Assembly: GCA_030018455.1 (NCBI GenBank) | Contig: JASEFU010000001.1 | Span: 435,545 to 499,544 of the forward strand | Source of the DNA: Dehalococcoidia bacterium | GTDB lineage: Bacteria > Chloroflexota > Dehalococcoidia > DSTF01 > JALHUB01 | DNA length: 64,000 nucleotides | Direction of reading: 5' to 3' | Shown: in pieces, positions 1 to 15,993 of the stretch | Position numbering within the stretch: position 1 is the stretch's first letter | Layout: each line of letters begins with the position of its first letter | Position numbers and translations under genes: made by a program | Notes under the pieces: generated by a model | Told to the model about the DNA's origin: nothing | The model's input: the letters and a program-made list of their open reading frames with translations, nothing else | Databases searched by the model: none

Positions 1-40
1 CCCGGCCGGGCGGGCACCCCTGCGAGGAGCGGCCTGCGTC

Positions 41-62
41 CGAGTTTGCCTGTCCGTTGACC
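41..62 (-). repeat. Partial copy of a dispersed 30-bp repeat
   Basis: Fourteen bases at 49-62 (CCTGTCCGTTGACC) are identical to part of the repeat copy at 18187-18216 read on the opposite strand, and the bases just before resemble the rest of it. This looks like a degenerate or truncated copy downstream of plsY. The remainder of 1-102 shows no gene. Confidence 0.35.
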
Positions 63-102
63 ATGCGTCGACGGAACGGCGGCTGCAGATTCCGCCCTGC
101 CG

Positions 103-777
103 TTAGCGGCGGGCCTCCCCGTTCAAGCCGCGGCGCACCCACTCGTCGCGGTCACGGATGTCGCGGTCGAACAGCAGCCGGTTGACGATCACCTCGCGAC
201 GGTCCGGCCCCTGCGGCAGCCTGCGGTCGTTGGCGAGCGCTCGCTTCAGGAAGATCATCGCCGCCAGGGCCAGGCAGCCCGCCGCCACCGGTCCCGCCCC
301 CTCGAAGACCAGCGCCGAGACGGGCGACGCCGCGATGCCCAGTCCCACCGCCAGCGGGACGCCGCGCAGCGCCACGCCGATCAGCGAGATGACGACAAAT
401 ACCACGAGCGTCGCCGGCGTCAGGACCAGCAGGAAACCTATCGAAGCGCCGATGCCGCGTCCGCCCCTGAAGCCGAGGAAGACCGGCCAGGCGGCTCCGC
501 CCACAGCCGCCAGCCCCGCCAGCACCTGCACCCCGAGCGGCTGATCGAAGAGCTTCGCCAGCGCGACGGCGGCCATCCCCTGTCCTATCTGCAAAAGCCC
601 CACCGGCACCACCGCCCAGCGCGCCACGGACTGGTAGACGTTCGACGCCCCCGCGGTCGCGCTGCCCACCTGCCGTATATCGATCCCGCGCAATAGCTTT
701 CCCGTCAGGTAGGCGATGGGAATCGATCCCAGCAGATAGGATGCGAGAACGATTGCCGGCGACAGAGCGGCGTCCAT
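103..777 (-). CDS. plsY: Glycerol-3-phosphate acyltransferase PlsY, divergent
   Basis: Probable membrane acyltransferase that transfers an acyl group from acyl-phosphate to glycerol-3-phosphate, the first acylation of phospholipid synthesis. The 224-residue product is nearly all hydrophobic with about five membrane spans and a basic C-terminal tail. Three family blocks are visible: GSIPIAYL at residue 17, GSATAGASN at 38 (usual form GSGNxGxTN) and RGGRGIGAS at 104 (usual form GGKGVAT). The second and third blocks deviate from consensus, so this is a divergent member and its activity is inferred. It lies 18 bases downstream of the kinase-like gene on the same strand, so the two are probably co-transcribed. 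Confidence 0.8.
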   Translation of the reverse strand: MDAALSPAIVLASYLLGSIPIAYLTGKLLRGIDIRQVGSATAGASNVYQSVARWAVVPVGLLQIGQGMAAVALAKLFDQPLGVQVLAGLAAVGGAAWPVFLGFRGGRGIGASIGFLLVLTPATLVVFVVISLIGVALRGVPLAVGLGIAASPVSALVFEGAGPVAAGCLALAAMIFLKRALANDRRLPQGPDRREVIVNRLLFDRDIRDRDEWVRRGLNGEARR

Positions 778-795
778 CGCGTCACGACCTCAGCG

Positions 796-1506
796 TTACT
801 TTGGGGAGCGATGCCGGTACAGCGCCGCCAGCAGCGCGATCGCCTCGTCGAAGGAAAGGCGGCCGGTATTCAGTACGATGTCGTAGAGGTGCGGGTCGTC
901 TGGGTCGACCTTGAAGTACTTGTGGTGGTACTCAATCCGGCCCTTGTCGCCCTCGTGCACGCGGTGCTTTGCGTCCTCCTCGTTCAGCATGTCGCGCTGC
1001 ATGATGCGGCGAACGCGCCATTCGAGCGGAGCCGTGACGAGGACGTGGAGGCAGCCGGCGCAGTCCTGGAGGATTGCCTGGCTCCCCCTGCCGACGATCA
1101 GCACCTTGCCCCGCGCGGCGACACCGCTGATGATGGAAGTGATAGCGTCCTTGTAGCGAGAATCGGTCAGCTCGTGGGCGGCCCGCTCAGGCAGAGCAGC
1201 CGCTTCGCCGTAACTTGTCGCCATCAGCACCTCGAGGCCGCCCGTGCCCATCAGGGGGTCGGCCGCGCCCGCCACCGCCGATCTCTCGAGGAACTTCTCG
1301 AACAGGGAGCCCAGCCGTTCCATGATGGTGGGCGGCGGCGCCGTCTCGTCGCGATGCTCCACGGCCGCGACTGTCACCCCGAGCGTTCGCGCCGCCTCCG
1401 CCAGTATCTCGCGGTCCACGTAGTCGAGCCCCAGCTCCTCCGCGGTGCGCCGCGCAATCTCCAGCGCGCCGCTGCCCGTGCTGCCGCTGATCGTAATAAC
1501 CGACAT
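796..1506 (-). CDS. Cytidylate kinase-like family protein
   Basis: A P-loop nucleoside-kinase-like protein of 236 residues. The N-terminus carries a Walker A-type loop (ISGSTGSG, residues 6-13) followed by DYVDREIL, where cytidylate-kinase-like proteins place their substrate-side residues. A later block, LIVGRGSQAIL, and the arginine-rich WRVRRIMQRD resemble the lid region. The family (cytidylate-kinase-like, Pfam AAA_26/CK-like) is known mostly from sequence; the substrate cannot be assigned here. The ATG at 1506 follows GGGAGG at a short spacing. It sits directly upstream of plsY, which hints at co-expression with lipid synthesis but does not prove a link. Confidence 0.75.
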   Translation of the reverse strand: MSVITISGSTGSGALEIARRTAEELGLDYVDREILAEAARTLGVTVAAVEHRDETAPPPTIMERLGSLFEKFLERSAVAGAADPLMGTGGLEVLMATSYGEAAALPERAAHELTDSRYKDAITSIISGVAARGKVLIVGRGSQAILQDCAGCLHVLVTAPLEWRVRRIMQRDMLNEEDAKHRVHEGDKGRIEYHHKYFKVDPDDPHLYDIVLNTGRLSFDEAIALLAALYRHRSPK

Positions 1507-1652
1507 CTCGCCTCCCGATACCGGAAGTCTCCTACGCTATTCTATGCCGCCCGCAGACAAATTGCCATAGTGATACGCCACGCGGGTGCCCGCGAAGCCG
1601 GTTTTCGCCTATGATTGGCCCGATGGGCAAGAGCAGCAGCCAGGAGGAAGAC

Positions 1653-2450
1653 ATGTCGACGGTGCTCTACGAGAAGCGCAACCGCGTCGCCTATATTACG
1701 ATCAACCGGCCCGAGGTGATGAACTGCGTCGATCCCGACACCGCGGCGCGGCTCATCGAGGCGTGGGAGGACTTCCGCGACGACGACGAGACGTACGTTG
1801 CGGTGATCACCGGCGCCGGCGACAAGGCGTTCTGCGCCGGCTTCGACCTCAAGCAGGTGGGGCGCGCCCGCCTGCCGCGTTCGCCCCACGACATCCGCCG
1901 CTTTATCTACAGCCACCCCGGCTTTATGGGCTACACCCGCCGCGCCGACATCTTCAAGCCGATAATCGCCGCCGTGAACGGCTACTGCTTCGCGGGCGGG
2001 CTGGAGACGGCCCTCTGCGCCGACATCCGCATCGCTGCCGAGCACGCCGAGTTCGGGGTGCTCAACCGGCGCTGGAACGTCGGGCTGGGCGACGGCGGCA
2101 CGCAGCGGCTGCCCCGCGTCGTCGGCCTCGGGCGCGCCCTCGAGCTCATCATCACCGGGAGGCGGATCGACGCGCAGGAGGCGTACCGCATCGGTCTTGT
2201 CAACGAGATCGTGCCGAAGGAGCGGCTGATGGCGCGGGCGACGGAGCTCGCCGAGGCGATATGCGAGTTCCCGCAGGGCGCCATCCGCACCGATAAGGAA
2301 GCGGTGATGCGCGGCATCGGCGTGCCACTGGAGGAGGGCTTCCGCATCGAAGGGGCCACGTTCATGACGCTTATCGGCCAGAGCGACTTCTACGAGGGGC
2401 CGAAAGCGTTCGAGGAGAAGCGCAAACCCGTGTTCAAGCAGGACGACTAG
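1653..2450 (+). CDS. Enoyl-CoA hydratase/isomerase family protein
   Basis: A crotonase-fold protein of 265 residues. The oxyanion-hole segment GDKAFCAGFDLKQ and the block NGYCFAGGLETALCAD, which holds the first catalytic glutamate region of hydratases, are present. In the third block, FGVLNRRWNVGLGDGGTQRL, the residue that is usually the second catalytic glutamate (family form FGxPExxxG) is not Glu but Asn, so simple enoyl-CoA hydratase activity is doubtful and another crotonase reaction is possible. The start at 1653 was chosen because AGGAGG lies six bases upstream; an in-frame ATG at 1611 has no ribosome site. It stands alone between genes on the other strand. Confidence 0.85.
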   Translation: MSTVLYEKRNRVAYITINRPEVMNCVDPDTAARLIEAWEDFRDDDETYVAVITGAGDKAFCAGFDLKQVGRARLPRSPHDIRRFIYSHPGFMGYTRRADIFKPIIAAVNGYCFAGGLETALCADIRIAAEHAEFGVLNRRWNVGLGDGGTQRLPRVVGLGRALELIITGRRIDAQEAYRIGLVNEIVPKERLMARATELAEAICEFPQGAIRTDKEAVMRGIGVPLEEGFRIEGATFMTLIGQSDFYEGPKAFEEKRKPVFKQDD

Positions 2451-2461
2451 AGCAACACGGG

Positions 2462-3211
2462 CTATTCCGCTACTCCTGCCAGCGCGGCGAGGAAGCTGAT
2501 CAGGTTGAAGATGAGGTGCGCGGCAATCGCGCCCCAAAGCGAGCCCGCCGCCACGTACGCCCACGCGAACACCATCCCCACGACTGTGAACGGAACGAGC
2601 GTCGATGGCTGGCCGTGGGCGAGCGCGAACAGAAAGCCGCTGATGACGGCCGCCCAGATGAAGCCAAAACGCTTCGTCAGACCAACGAAGATAAACCCTC
2701 GGAAGAACGTCTCCTCCGCGATGGGCGCTGTGATCACCGCCAGTATGCCCGCCAGTATCACCAGCGCCCTGTGATCAAAGACGTCTTCTTCCAGCGTGCT
2801 CTGAGGCAGCAGCTCGTCGGCGCCGATCAGGTCGATGAGCAGGGTGTATACGGAGAGCACCACGAATGTGCCGACGACCGTCGCGATGGGGACCCAGATC
2901 CTGTCCGCCCTCGGGATGAGGAATCCGAGCGCGCGCCAGCGAAGGCGGAACTTCCATACTGTGAAGCCGGCGGCGAGCCCAAAGAGCGCGATGTCCAGGA
3001 CCAGGGTGCCGGCTATGCTGACCCCCAGCATTTCGGTATCGGAAAGGGACGCGTCGCTGGCCGCTACCAACAGCCCGGCGATGCCGATTACGAAGATGAC
3101 GCCCGCCAGCAGCAGGCCGATTGCCTGGAGAATCTCCTTGACCCCCCACGGCGGCGCGGGCAAAGGCGGCGGCTGTTCCGTGTCGTCGGCTTCCGGCAGG
3201 GGAAACGTCAT
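2462..3211 (-). CDS. CPBP family intramembrane metalloprotease
   Basis: A 249-residue polytopic membrane protein of the CPBP (Abi/CAAX protease and bacteriocin-processing) family. Family motifs are clear: EETFFRGF (the EExxxR motif), FALAHG (FxxxH type) and HLIFNLISF (HxxxN type), which together form the presumed zinc or glutamate active site within the membrane. The N-terminus is proline-rich and cytoplasmic. The start at 3211 is preferred because GGAGAGGG lies upstream, although about 13 bases away; an upstream in-frame start at 3265 would add a non-conserved basic segment. Substrate is unknown; family members process prenylated or peptide substrates or modulate signalling. Confidence 0.85.
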   Translation of the reverse strand: MTFPLPEADDTEQPPPLPAPPWGVKEILQAIGLLLAGVIFVIGIAGLLVAASDASLSDTEMLGVSIAGTLVLDIALFGLAAGFTVWKFRLRWRALGFLIPRADRIWVPIATVVGTFVVLSVYTLLIDLIGADELLPQSTLEEDVFDHRALVILAGILAVITAPIAEETFFRGFIFVGLTKRFGFIWAAVISGFLFALAHGQPSTLVPFTVVGMVFAWAYVAAGSLWGAIAAHLIFNLISFLAALAGVAE

Positions 3212-3277
3212 TCGATAGAAGGTCCCTCTCCGTGTATTATGCGGTACGGCGCAACCCCCCGACAACCGGGCCCGCGC

Positions 3278-4129
3278 TTACACCATCATCTCGCGCGCCT
3301 TGCGTTTGACATCGCGGGCGGTGATCAGCGCCTCGCCCACCTTGACCGCGTGTACGCCGAGGTCCGCCAGCCGCTCCACGTCCGCCGTGTCGACGATGCC
3401 GCCGCCGCTGACAACCACCTTCTCGGCGGGTATCAGCGGCCGCAGCCGCTCCGTCTTCTCCGCGTCGACCTCGAACGTGCGCCAGTCGCGGTGGTTTATG
3501 AGCAGCATGTCGGCGCCGGCGGCAAGCGCCCGCTCGACATCCGATTCGTCCTGCACGTCCAGCAGCGACTCCATCTTCAGCTCCGAGGCCAGCGCCATCA
3601 GGTCGCGTAGTTGGGTGTCGGAGAGTATCGAGACGATGAGGAGCACGGCGTCGGCGCCGAAGGCGCGCGACTCCCATATGTGGTAGGGGTCGAAGAGGAA
3701 GTCCTCGCGCAGTATGGCGGGACGGCCGCCGGGGTAGTAGCCGTCGAGGATGTTCCGCGTCTCCAGCAGGAACTGAGTCTGGCCCATGAAGCGCTTCGGC
3801 TCAGTCATGACGGAGATGGCGGTGACGCCGCTGTGTGTGTAGGCGCGGGCGAGGCCCTGGCGCTCGGCGTCGGTGATGATGCGTCCCTTCGTGGGCGTTG
3901 CCTTCTTTATGTCGGCGATGAGCTGGACGCGCCTGCCGCCGGAGAGGGGCCCGCGCGGCCCTTCGAGGATGGCGCGGCGGAGGCTCCACTGCTCGGCGCG
4001 TCCCTCCTGCTGCTGCTCGAGCTGGCGGATGCGCCGCTGGAGCGATTCCATCGGCTCCTTCTGCTGGCGGAAGGGCAGGTCCTCTCGCTTCGCCGCGAGT
4101 ATGGATTCTAGGATGTCTTCACCGGTCAT
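3278..4129 (-). CDS. Indole-3-glycerol-phosphate-synthase-like protein with altered active site
   Basis: A 283-residue (beta/alpha)8 protein clearly homologous to TrpC along its whole length: LIADIKKATPTKG, then ILREDFLFD, then GADAVLLI, then LLINHRDW and VSGGGI. Compared from memory with the Sulfolobus enzyme, several catalytic residues differ: the general-acid Lys of the KDF motif is Glu (REDF), the Glu of the ESG motif is replaced by Gly, and two other active-site Glu positions are Asp. Asn and Arg of the NxRD motif are kept. It may therefore have lost or changed activity, and no other trp gene is nearby. The ATG at 4129 matches the family N-terminus (ILESILAAKR). Confidence 0.8.
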   Translation of the reverse strand: MTGEDILESILAAKREDLPFRQQKEPMESLQRRIRQLEQQQEGRAEQWSLRRAILEGPRGPLSGGRRVQLIADIKKATPTKGRIITDAERQGLARAYTHSGVTAISVMTEPKRFMGQTQFLLETRNILDGYYPGGRPAILREDFLFDPYHIWESRAFGADAVLLIVSILSDTQLRDLMALASELKMESLLDVQDESDVERALAAGADMLLINHRDWRTFEVDAEKTERLRPLIPAEKVVVSGGGIVDTADVERLADLGVHAVKVGEALITARDVKRKAREMMV

Positions 4130-4215
4130 AGCGATTCCCCACAGGCGATTCCCCACAGGTGGTCCGCCGCCAGTATCTTGCAGACACCGTTTCCAGTCGA
4201 GGGGGCGAGCGAGGA

Positions 4216-4482
4216 TTAGAGGCGGTACGTGTCTTCTCGTCGCTGCAGGATACAGAGGATCACGACGAGGCGGGCGCGGTCGGAAACGGTGAAGATGGCG
4301 CGGAAGTCGCCGATGCGCAGCCGCCAGGCTGGTGCGCTTCTTCCCCGCAACTTCCGCGTCCCACGAGGTCTAGGTTCAGTCTTTAGAACGGCCAGCGCCT
4401 CGGCGATACGACGGACGTCTTCCCTCGGCAACGCGGCCAGGTCGCGCTCGGCCCGGGGACTCAGCTGCACTCGATAGGACAA
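4216..4482 (-). CDS. RelE/ParE-family toxin
   Basis: A small basic protein of 88 residues with the RelE/ParE fold signature: SPRAERDLAALP at the N-terminus and WRLRIGDFRAIFTV followed by a C-terminal QRREDTYR, the usual position of catalytic or interface arginines. RelE toxins cleave mRNA at the ribosome and ParE toxins poison gyrase; the sequence alone does not separate the two. The first family residues (SYRVQLSP) are preceded by a TTG codon at 4482 with GGAGAAGCGGGG just upstream, so a TTG start is proposed. It lies downstream of and overlaps the antitoxin gene by about 107 bases, an unusually large overlap. Confidence 0.75.
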   Translation of the reverse strand: MSYRVQLSPRAERDLAALPREDVRRIAEALAVLKTEPRPRGTRKLRGRSAPAWRLRIGDFRAIFTVSDRARLVVILCILQRREDTYRL

Positions 4483-4702
4483 TTCCCCGCTTCTCCAGGT
4501 ATTCGTCAAGGGTGATTGCCGCGTTGGGATTCGAGGCGTACTCTTCCAGCGCTCGCTCCGCTGCGGCGATGTCGAGCTCGTCCTCAAACGTCTTGTCGAC
4601 GGCGTAGCGTATGAGCGCCGCCATCGACGTCCGCTTGCGGAACGCGAGCTGGCGCAGGTCCTCGTGCGTCTCGTCGTCGAGGTAGACCATCAGCTTCTTC
4701 AT
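4376..4702 (-). CDS. CopG/RHH-type antitoxin
   Basis: A ribbon-helix-helix DNA-binding protein that should neutralise the downstream RelE/ParE-like toxin and repress the pair. The first residues (KKLMVYLDDETHEDL) match the beta strand and first helix of the RHH fold, followed by helix two (SMAALIRYAVD). The body ends near TLDEYLEKRGI, where relatives normally terminate; here the frame runs on for about 37 low-complexity residues across the toxin start, so either a stop codon was lost or the tail is real. ATG 4702 has GGAGG five bases upstream. A perfect inverted repeat lies 22 bases before the start. Confidence 0.75.
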   Translation of the reverse strand: MKKLMVYLDDETHEDLRQLAFRKRTSMAALIRYAVDKTFEDELDIAAAERALEEYASNPNAAITLDEYLEKRGIVLSSAAESPGRARPGRVAEGRRPSYRRGAGRSKD

Positions 4703-4723
4703 CGCGACCTCCACAACCGATAT

Positions 4724-4743
4724 TATGACATCGATATGTCATA
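4724..4743. promoter_or_regulatory. Candidate antitoxin operator palindrome
   Basis: Perfect 8-base inverted repeat TATGACAT-CGAT-ATGTCATA immediately upstream of the antitoxin gene. Two more TGTCA half-sites follow at 4745-4749 and 4761-4765. RHH antitoxins typically bind such short palindromic half-sites to autoregulate, so this is the likely operator. Confidence 0.65.
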
Positions 4744-4870
4744 GTGTCAAGATAGCATGATGTCAGCCGAAAGAGCGTGGCCCGCGGGGCAAGACGCGAG
4801 GCGCCGTTCGCCTTTCGCCGTCCTTGGTGTAAGATGATCGGACGGAATTCAAGTCAAGGGAGGCAGAAGA

Positions 4871-5680
4871 ATGCCCACAGCCACCGTCAACGGCGTGCGT
4901 CTCTACTACGAGCTTCACGGCGAGTCCGGCGAGCCGCTCGTTCTCGTCCACGGTTACACCGGCGATATCACCGACTGGCGCTTCCAGATCGACGAGTTTG
5001 CGTCCACGCACCGCGTCCTGGCGATGGACCTGCGCGGACACGGCCGCTCCGAGGCCCCCGCCGACCGCTCGTCATACACCATCGACACGATGTCGCGGGA
5101 TGTGGAGGAGCTGGTCGACGGCCTGGGACTGGGGAGGTTTCACCTCGTCGGCCACTCGATGGGAGGCGGCATCGCCCAGGAGATCGCCCTGCGCAGTCCC
5201 CAGAAGCTCCTCTCGCTCACCCTCCACGATACGTCGTGCAAGTTCGAGATGAACGATCCGGTGATGGTGGAATGGCGCCGCCAGCGCATCGAGACGGCGG
5301 AGAAGCAGGGGATGGCCGCCGTCGCCGCCCTGGCGCCGCCGATGCCGCCGCCTCCGCACATGCCGCCGGAGCGCTTGCAGGAGACGGCCGTCCGCCTGGC
5401 CAACATGTCGGTGGACGGGTTCATCGGCGCAATGGCTGGCCTGCTTGAATGGAAGGGAACGGTGGAGCGGGCCTCCGAGATAACGGCCCCCACGCTTATC
5501 ATCTACGGCTCACTGGACGGGCCGGCGCTCATTAAAGGGTGCGAGCACCTGGCCAAAGTGATCCCCAACGTGACGGTGGAAGTGGTACCGGAGTGCGGCC
5601 ACTCGCCGCAATACGAGCGGCCGGAGCTGTTCAACCGGGCGCTGCGACGGCACCTCGAAGCGAACAGCGCGTCCGGCTGA
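4871..5680 (+). CDS. Alpha/beta-fold hydrolase
   Basis: A 269-residue soluble alpha/beta hydrolase. The nucleophile elbow GHSMGG holds the catalytic serine near residue 96, the strand segment YGSLDGPAL supplies the probable acid near 216, and ECGHSPQYERP supplies the histidine near 243. The oxyanion region HGYTG is at residue 29 and the DLRGHGRS block follows the core strand. A lid segment around residues 150-165 is rich in Pro and Met (APPMPPPPHMPP). GGGAGGCAG stands a few bases before the ATG. Substrate cannot be told from sequence; esterases, lactonases and dienelactone or C-C hydrolases share this layout. Confidence 0.85.
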   Translation: MPTATVNGVRLYYELHGESGEPLVLVHGYTGDITDWRFQIDEFASTHRVLAMDLRGHGRSEAPADRSSYTIDTMSRDVEELVDGLGLGRFHLVGHSMGGGIAQEIALRSPQKLLSLTLHDTSCKFEMNDPVMVEWRRQRIETAEKQGMAAVAALAPPMPPPPHMPPERLQETAVRLANMSVDGFIGAMAGLLEWKGTVERASEITAPTLIIYGSLDGPALIKGCEHLAKVIPNVTVEVVPECGHSPQYERPELFNRALRRHLEANSASG

Positions 5681-5821
5681 GCAGTCTGCTTCTGCAGGAC
5701 GCCCCGCTCGCGCGCCGGGATGCAGTTCATTCTTGGGTGGGCCGCCCTACCGGCAGACAGGCATTTCGCCCGCCACCCGGCAGGGCGCGCCGGAGGCTGG
5801 AAAGCCTCGGCTGTGCAGACC

Positions 5822-5854
5822 GAAAAAAGAAGAGGGCCGGTCAGACCGGCCCTC
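5822..5854 (-). terminator. Intrinsic terminator of rpoBC
   Basis: Ten-base perfect stem (5832-5841 with 5845-5854, core GGGCCGGT) and a three-base loop, followed on the minus strand by CTTCTTTTTT. It lies 24 bases beyond the rpoC stop codon and ends that transcript. Confidence 0.9.
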
Positions 5855-5877
5855 GCTCGTTGCGTTGTCTTCAGAAG

Positions 5878-14098
<8,221 letters not shown>

Positions 14099-14202
14099 AG
14101 AATTCTCCTCAAGATTCTGCTTCGGAGCTATTGCGGAAACGTTACCTACTGCTCGATTTTTGGGGAACGAGAAACAAGGGGGTTTCTATCCAGCCTGAGT
14201 AA

Positions 14203-14231
14203 AGTATAGGGGTTCCCCCGGGAAAAGTCAA
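14203..14231 (-). promoter_or_regulatory. rpoBC promoter P1
   Basis: On the minus strand, TTGACT (14226-14231), a 17-base spacer and TATACT (14203-14208). Transcription would start near 14196, leaving an untranslated leader of roughly 97 bases before rpoB. Confidence 0.75.
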
Positions 14232-14237
14232 CCACTA

Positions 14238-14266
14238 AGTATATGACAGCCAACCACTTATCGCAA
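14238..14266 (-). promoter_or_regulatory. rpoBC promoter P2
   Basis: A second match on the minus strand 35 bases upstream of P1: TTGCGA (14261-14266), a 17-base spacer and TATACT (14238-14243). Tandem promoters suit a highly expressed gene pair. Confidence 0.55.
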
Positions 14267-14351
14267 CTATTTTGCTTGATAGCCTTGCTCTCTCGCTTTC
14301 TCCCTTGCGGCGCTGCTAGAATGCCACTTAGATGACTTTGGGGATCTGTTT

Positions 14352-14879
14352 GTGAGTCCTGCCGAACGATCACTTTTCATCGTGTTCACCGGCCACGGCA
14401 AAGGAAAGACGACGGCGGCGCTGGGCGTGCTCCTGCGCGCCTGGGGACACGGTCTGCGCGTGGCCATGATATCCTTCGTTAAGGCAAAGTCCGGCAACTG
14501 GGGCGAACAGAAGGCGGCGCGCAAGATGGGTGTGGAGGTCATCGCCAGCGGGCGCGGCTTCACCTGGTTGTCGAAGGACTTGCAGGAAGACAAGACGCTC
14601 GCCGAAGACGGCTGGCGGCTGGCACAGGAAAGAATATCTTCCGGTCTGTACGACGCCGTCATCCTCGACGAGCTCACGTACCCGCTGTCCTACGGCTGGC
14701 TGCCCCTGCCGGAAGTGATTGACTTCCTGGTCAACCGACCGAGAGGCGTTAGTATTATCGTCACCGGTCGCGACGCGCCGCAGCCCCTTATCGATGCCGC
14801 CGACCTCGTCACCGAAATGCGGGAGGTGAAGCATCCGTTCGAGGCGGGCGTTAAGGCGTTGCCCGGCATCGACTTCTGA
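14352..14879 (+). CDS. cobO: Cob(I)yrinic acid a,c-diamide adenosyltransferase
   Basis: CobO/BtuR/CobA-type ATP:corrinoid adenosyltransferase, 175 residues, which attaches the 5'-deoxyadenosyl group to cob(I)alamin or its precursors to give adenosylcobalamin. The P-loop GHGKGKTTAA at residue 14, the MISFVKA segment, the ILDELTYPLSYGW block (family ILDE.xxAlxxg) and the closing VTEMREVKHPFEAG are family hallmarks. Translation starts at GTG 14352; no strong ribosome site is visible. No other cobalamin gene lies in the window, so it may serve salvage. It is divergent from rpoB, sharing the 14.1-14.35 kb promoter region. Confidence 0.92.
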   Translation: MSPAERSLFIVFTGHGKGKTTAALGVLLRAWGHGLRVAMISFVKAKSGNWGEQKAARKMGVEVIASGRGFTWLSKDLQEDKTLAEDGWRLAQERISSGLYDAVILDELTYPLSYGWLPLPEVIDFLVNRPRGVSIIVTGRDAPQPLIDAADLVTEMREVKHPFEAGVKALPGIDF

Positions 14880-14936
14880 CGTGGCGCTCTCCCTGCCGGC
14901 GGACGCTGTCAGCATCCTCACTCGGGGGCGCGAAGG

Positions 14937-15734
14937 ATGATACCCGTCGGCGATTCCGTCAGGTCGCGCACTTTTCCCTACGTGAACCTCGCTATCATCG
15001 CGCTCAACTTCCTCGTCTTTTTCTATGAGGTCGCTCTCCCCGAGATGAGCCGGAACGAGTTCCTCTGCGACTGGGGCGCTATTCCGCGCGAGATCCGCGA
15101 TTACGTTGCGCCGCCGCCCGAGCCGGAGCTGGCGATCGGGCCGTGCGGCCTGTACACTTCCGACGCCGGCGCGGGGGTGCTGTTGCGTCCGTTTACCGCC
15201 ATGTTCATGCACGCCGGCTGGCTGCACATACTCAGCAACATGCTCTTCCTCTGGATCTTCGGCGACAACGTGGAAGATTCCCTTGGCCACGTGAAGTATC
15301 TCCTCTTCTACCTTCTTGCCGGGCTCGGCGCCGCCGCCGCTCACACGCTCCTTAACCTGAACGATCTGTTACCCGCGGTCGGCGCGAGCGGCGCCATCGC
15401 AGGGGTGATGGGGGCCTACCTGGTGCTCTATCCCAGGGCAAACATCGCCGTGCTCATACCCTGGCTGATAATGCTGGGCGCTTTCTACGTGCCCGCCGTG
15501 TTCCTGATCGGGCTTTGGTTCCTGCTGCAATTGTTCAGCGGCGTGGCCGCTATCGGCACGGCGACGGGTGGCACCGGGGGCGTCGCGTGGTGGGCGCATG
15601 TGGGCGGCTTCGTGACGGGGATGCTGCTAGTCACTCTTTTCAACCCGCGGAGACGCGGCTATTATCAGCCGCCGCCGCGTCGACGACGCGATTTCTGGGA
15701 TGAAGACGACGAAGATTTCTTTCGCGGCCTCTAG
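14937..15734 (+). CDS. Rhomboid family intramembrane serine protease
   Basis: A 265-residue integral membrane protease with about six spans. The catalytic pair is visible: Ser151 in GASGAIAG and His221 in WWAHVGGFVTG. The conserved amphipathic block HAGWLHILSNMLFLWIFGDN lies at residues 92-111. The tail ends in an Arg-rich and then Asp/Glu-rich cytoplasmic stretch. Rhomboids cleave transmembrane helices of substrates within the bilayer; the bacterial substrate is not predictable here. The gene is 57 bases after cobO on the same strand and may be co-transcribed, but functions are unrelated. Confidence 0.92.
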   Translation: MIPVGDSVRSRTFPYVNLAIIALNFLVFFYEVALPEMSRNEFLCDWGAIPREIRDYVAPPPEPELAIGPCGLYTSDAGAGVLLRPFTAMFMHAGWLHILSNMLFLWIFGDNVEDSLGHVKYLLFYLLAGLGAAAAHTLLNLNDLLPAVGASGAIAGVMGAYLVLYPRANIAVLIPWLIMLGAFYVPAVFLIGLWFLLQLFSGVAAIGTATGGTGGVAWWAHVGGFVTGMLLVTLFNPRRRGYYQPPPRRRRDFWDEDDEDFFRGL

Positions 15735-15789
15735 CGCTGCGACGTCACGATGGAGATGGCTGGCGCTGCATGTGGCTGCGACGTGTGGC

Positions 15790-15920
15790 GCCGCAAGCGC
15801 CGGAGGCGCTTAGAGGCTGCCGCCAGAGGCGGCAGCCTCGCCCGCTTCGCGGGCGCGGCGCCACCAACAGACGGATCGCTCCGTGCGCCTGCCGGGCGCG
15901 GCGCCACCAAGAGGCAAGCC
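15790..15920. repeat. Cluster of palindromes between convergent genes
   Basis: Between the rhomboid gene and htrA, which converge, several hairpin-forming units occur in a row: CGCCGGAGGCG, a 10-base stem GGCTGCCGCC-AGA-GGCGGCAGCC and CCCGCTTCGCGGG, followed by two copies of GGCGCCACCAA about 50 bases apart. No T-tract follows, so this resembles REP-like sequence rather than a classical terminator. No gene is seen in 15735-15993. Confidence 0.5.
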
Positions 15921-15993
15921 GATTCGTCCTCCCGTCTGACGCGTCGATCGCCCAATCGACGCCGGCCGGACGTTCCCGCGCCATCAATTAGCG

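Noticed and set aside
15790-15920. Palindrome cluster as a CRISPR array or attachment site
   Set aside because: Units differ in sequence and spacing, with no constant repeat or spacer structure. No CRISPR was seen anywhere in the window.
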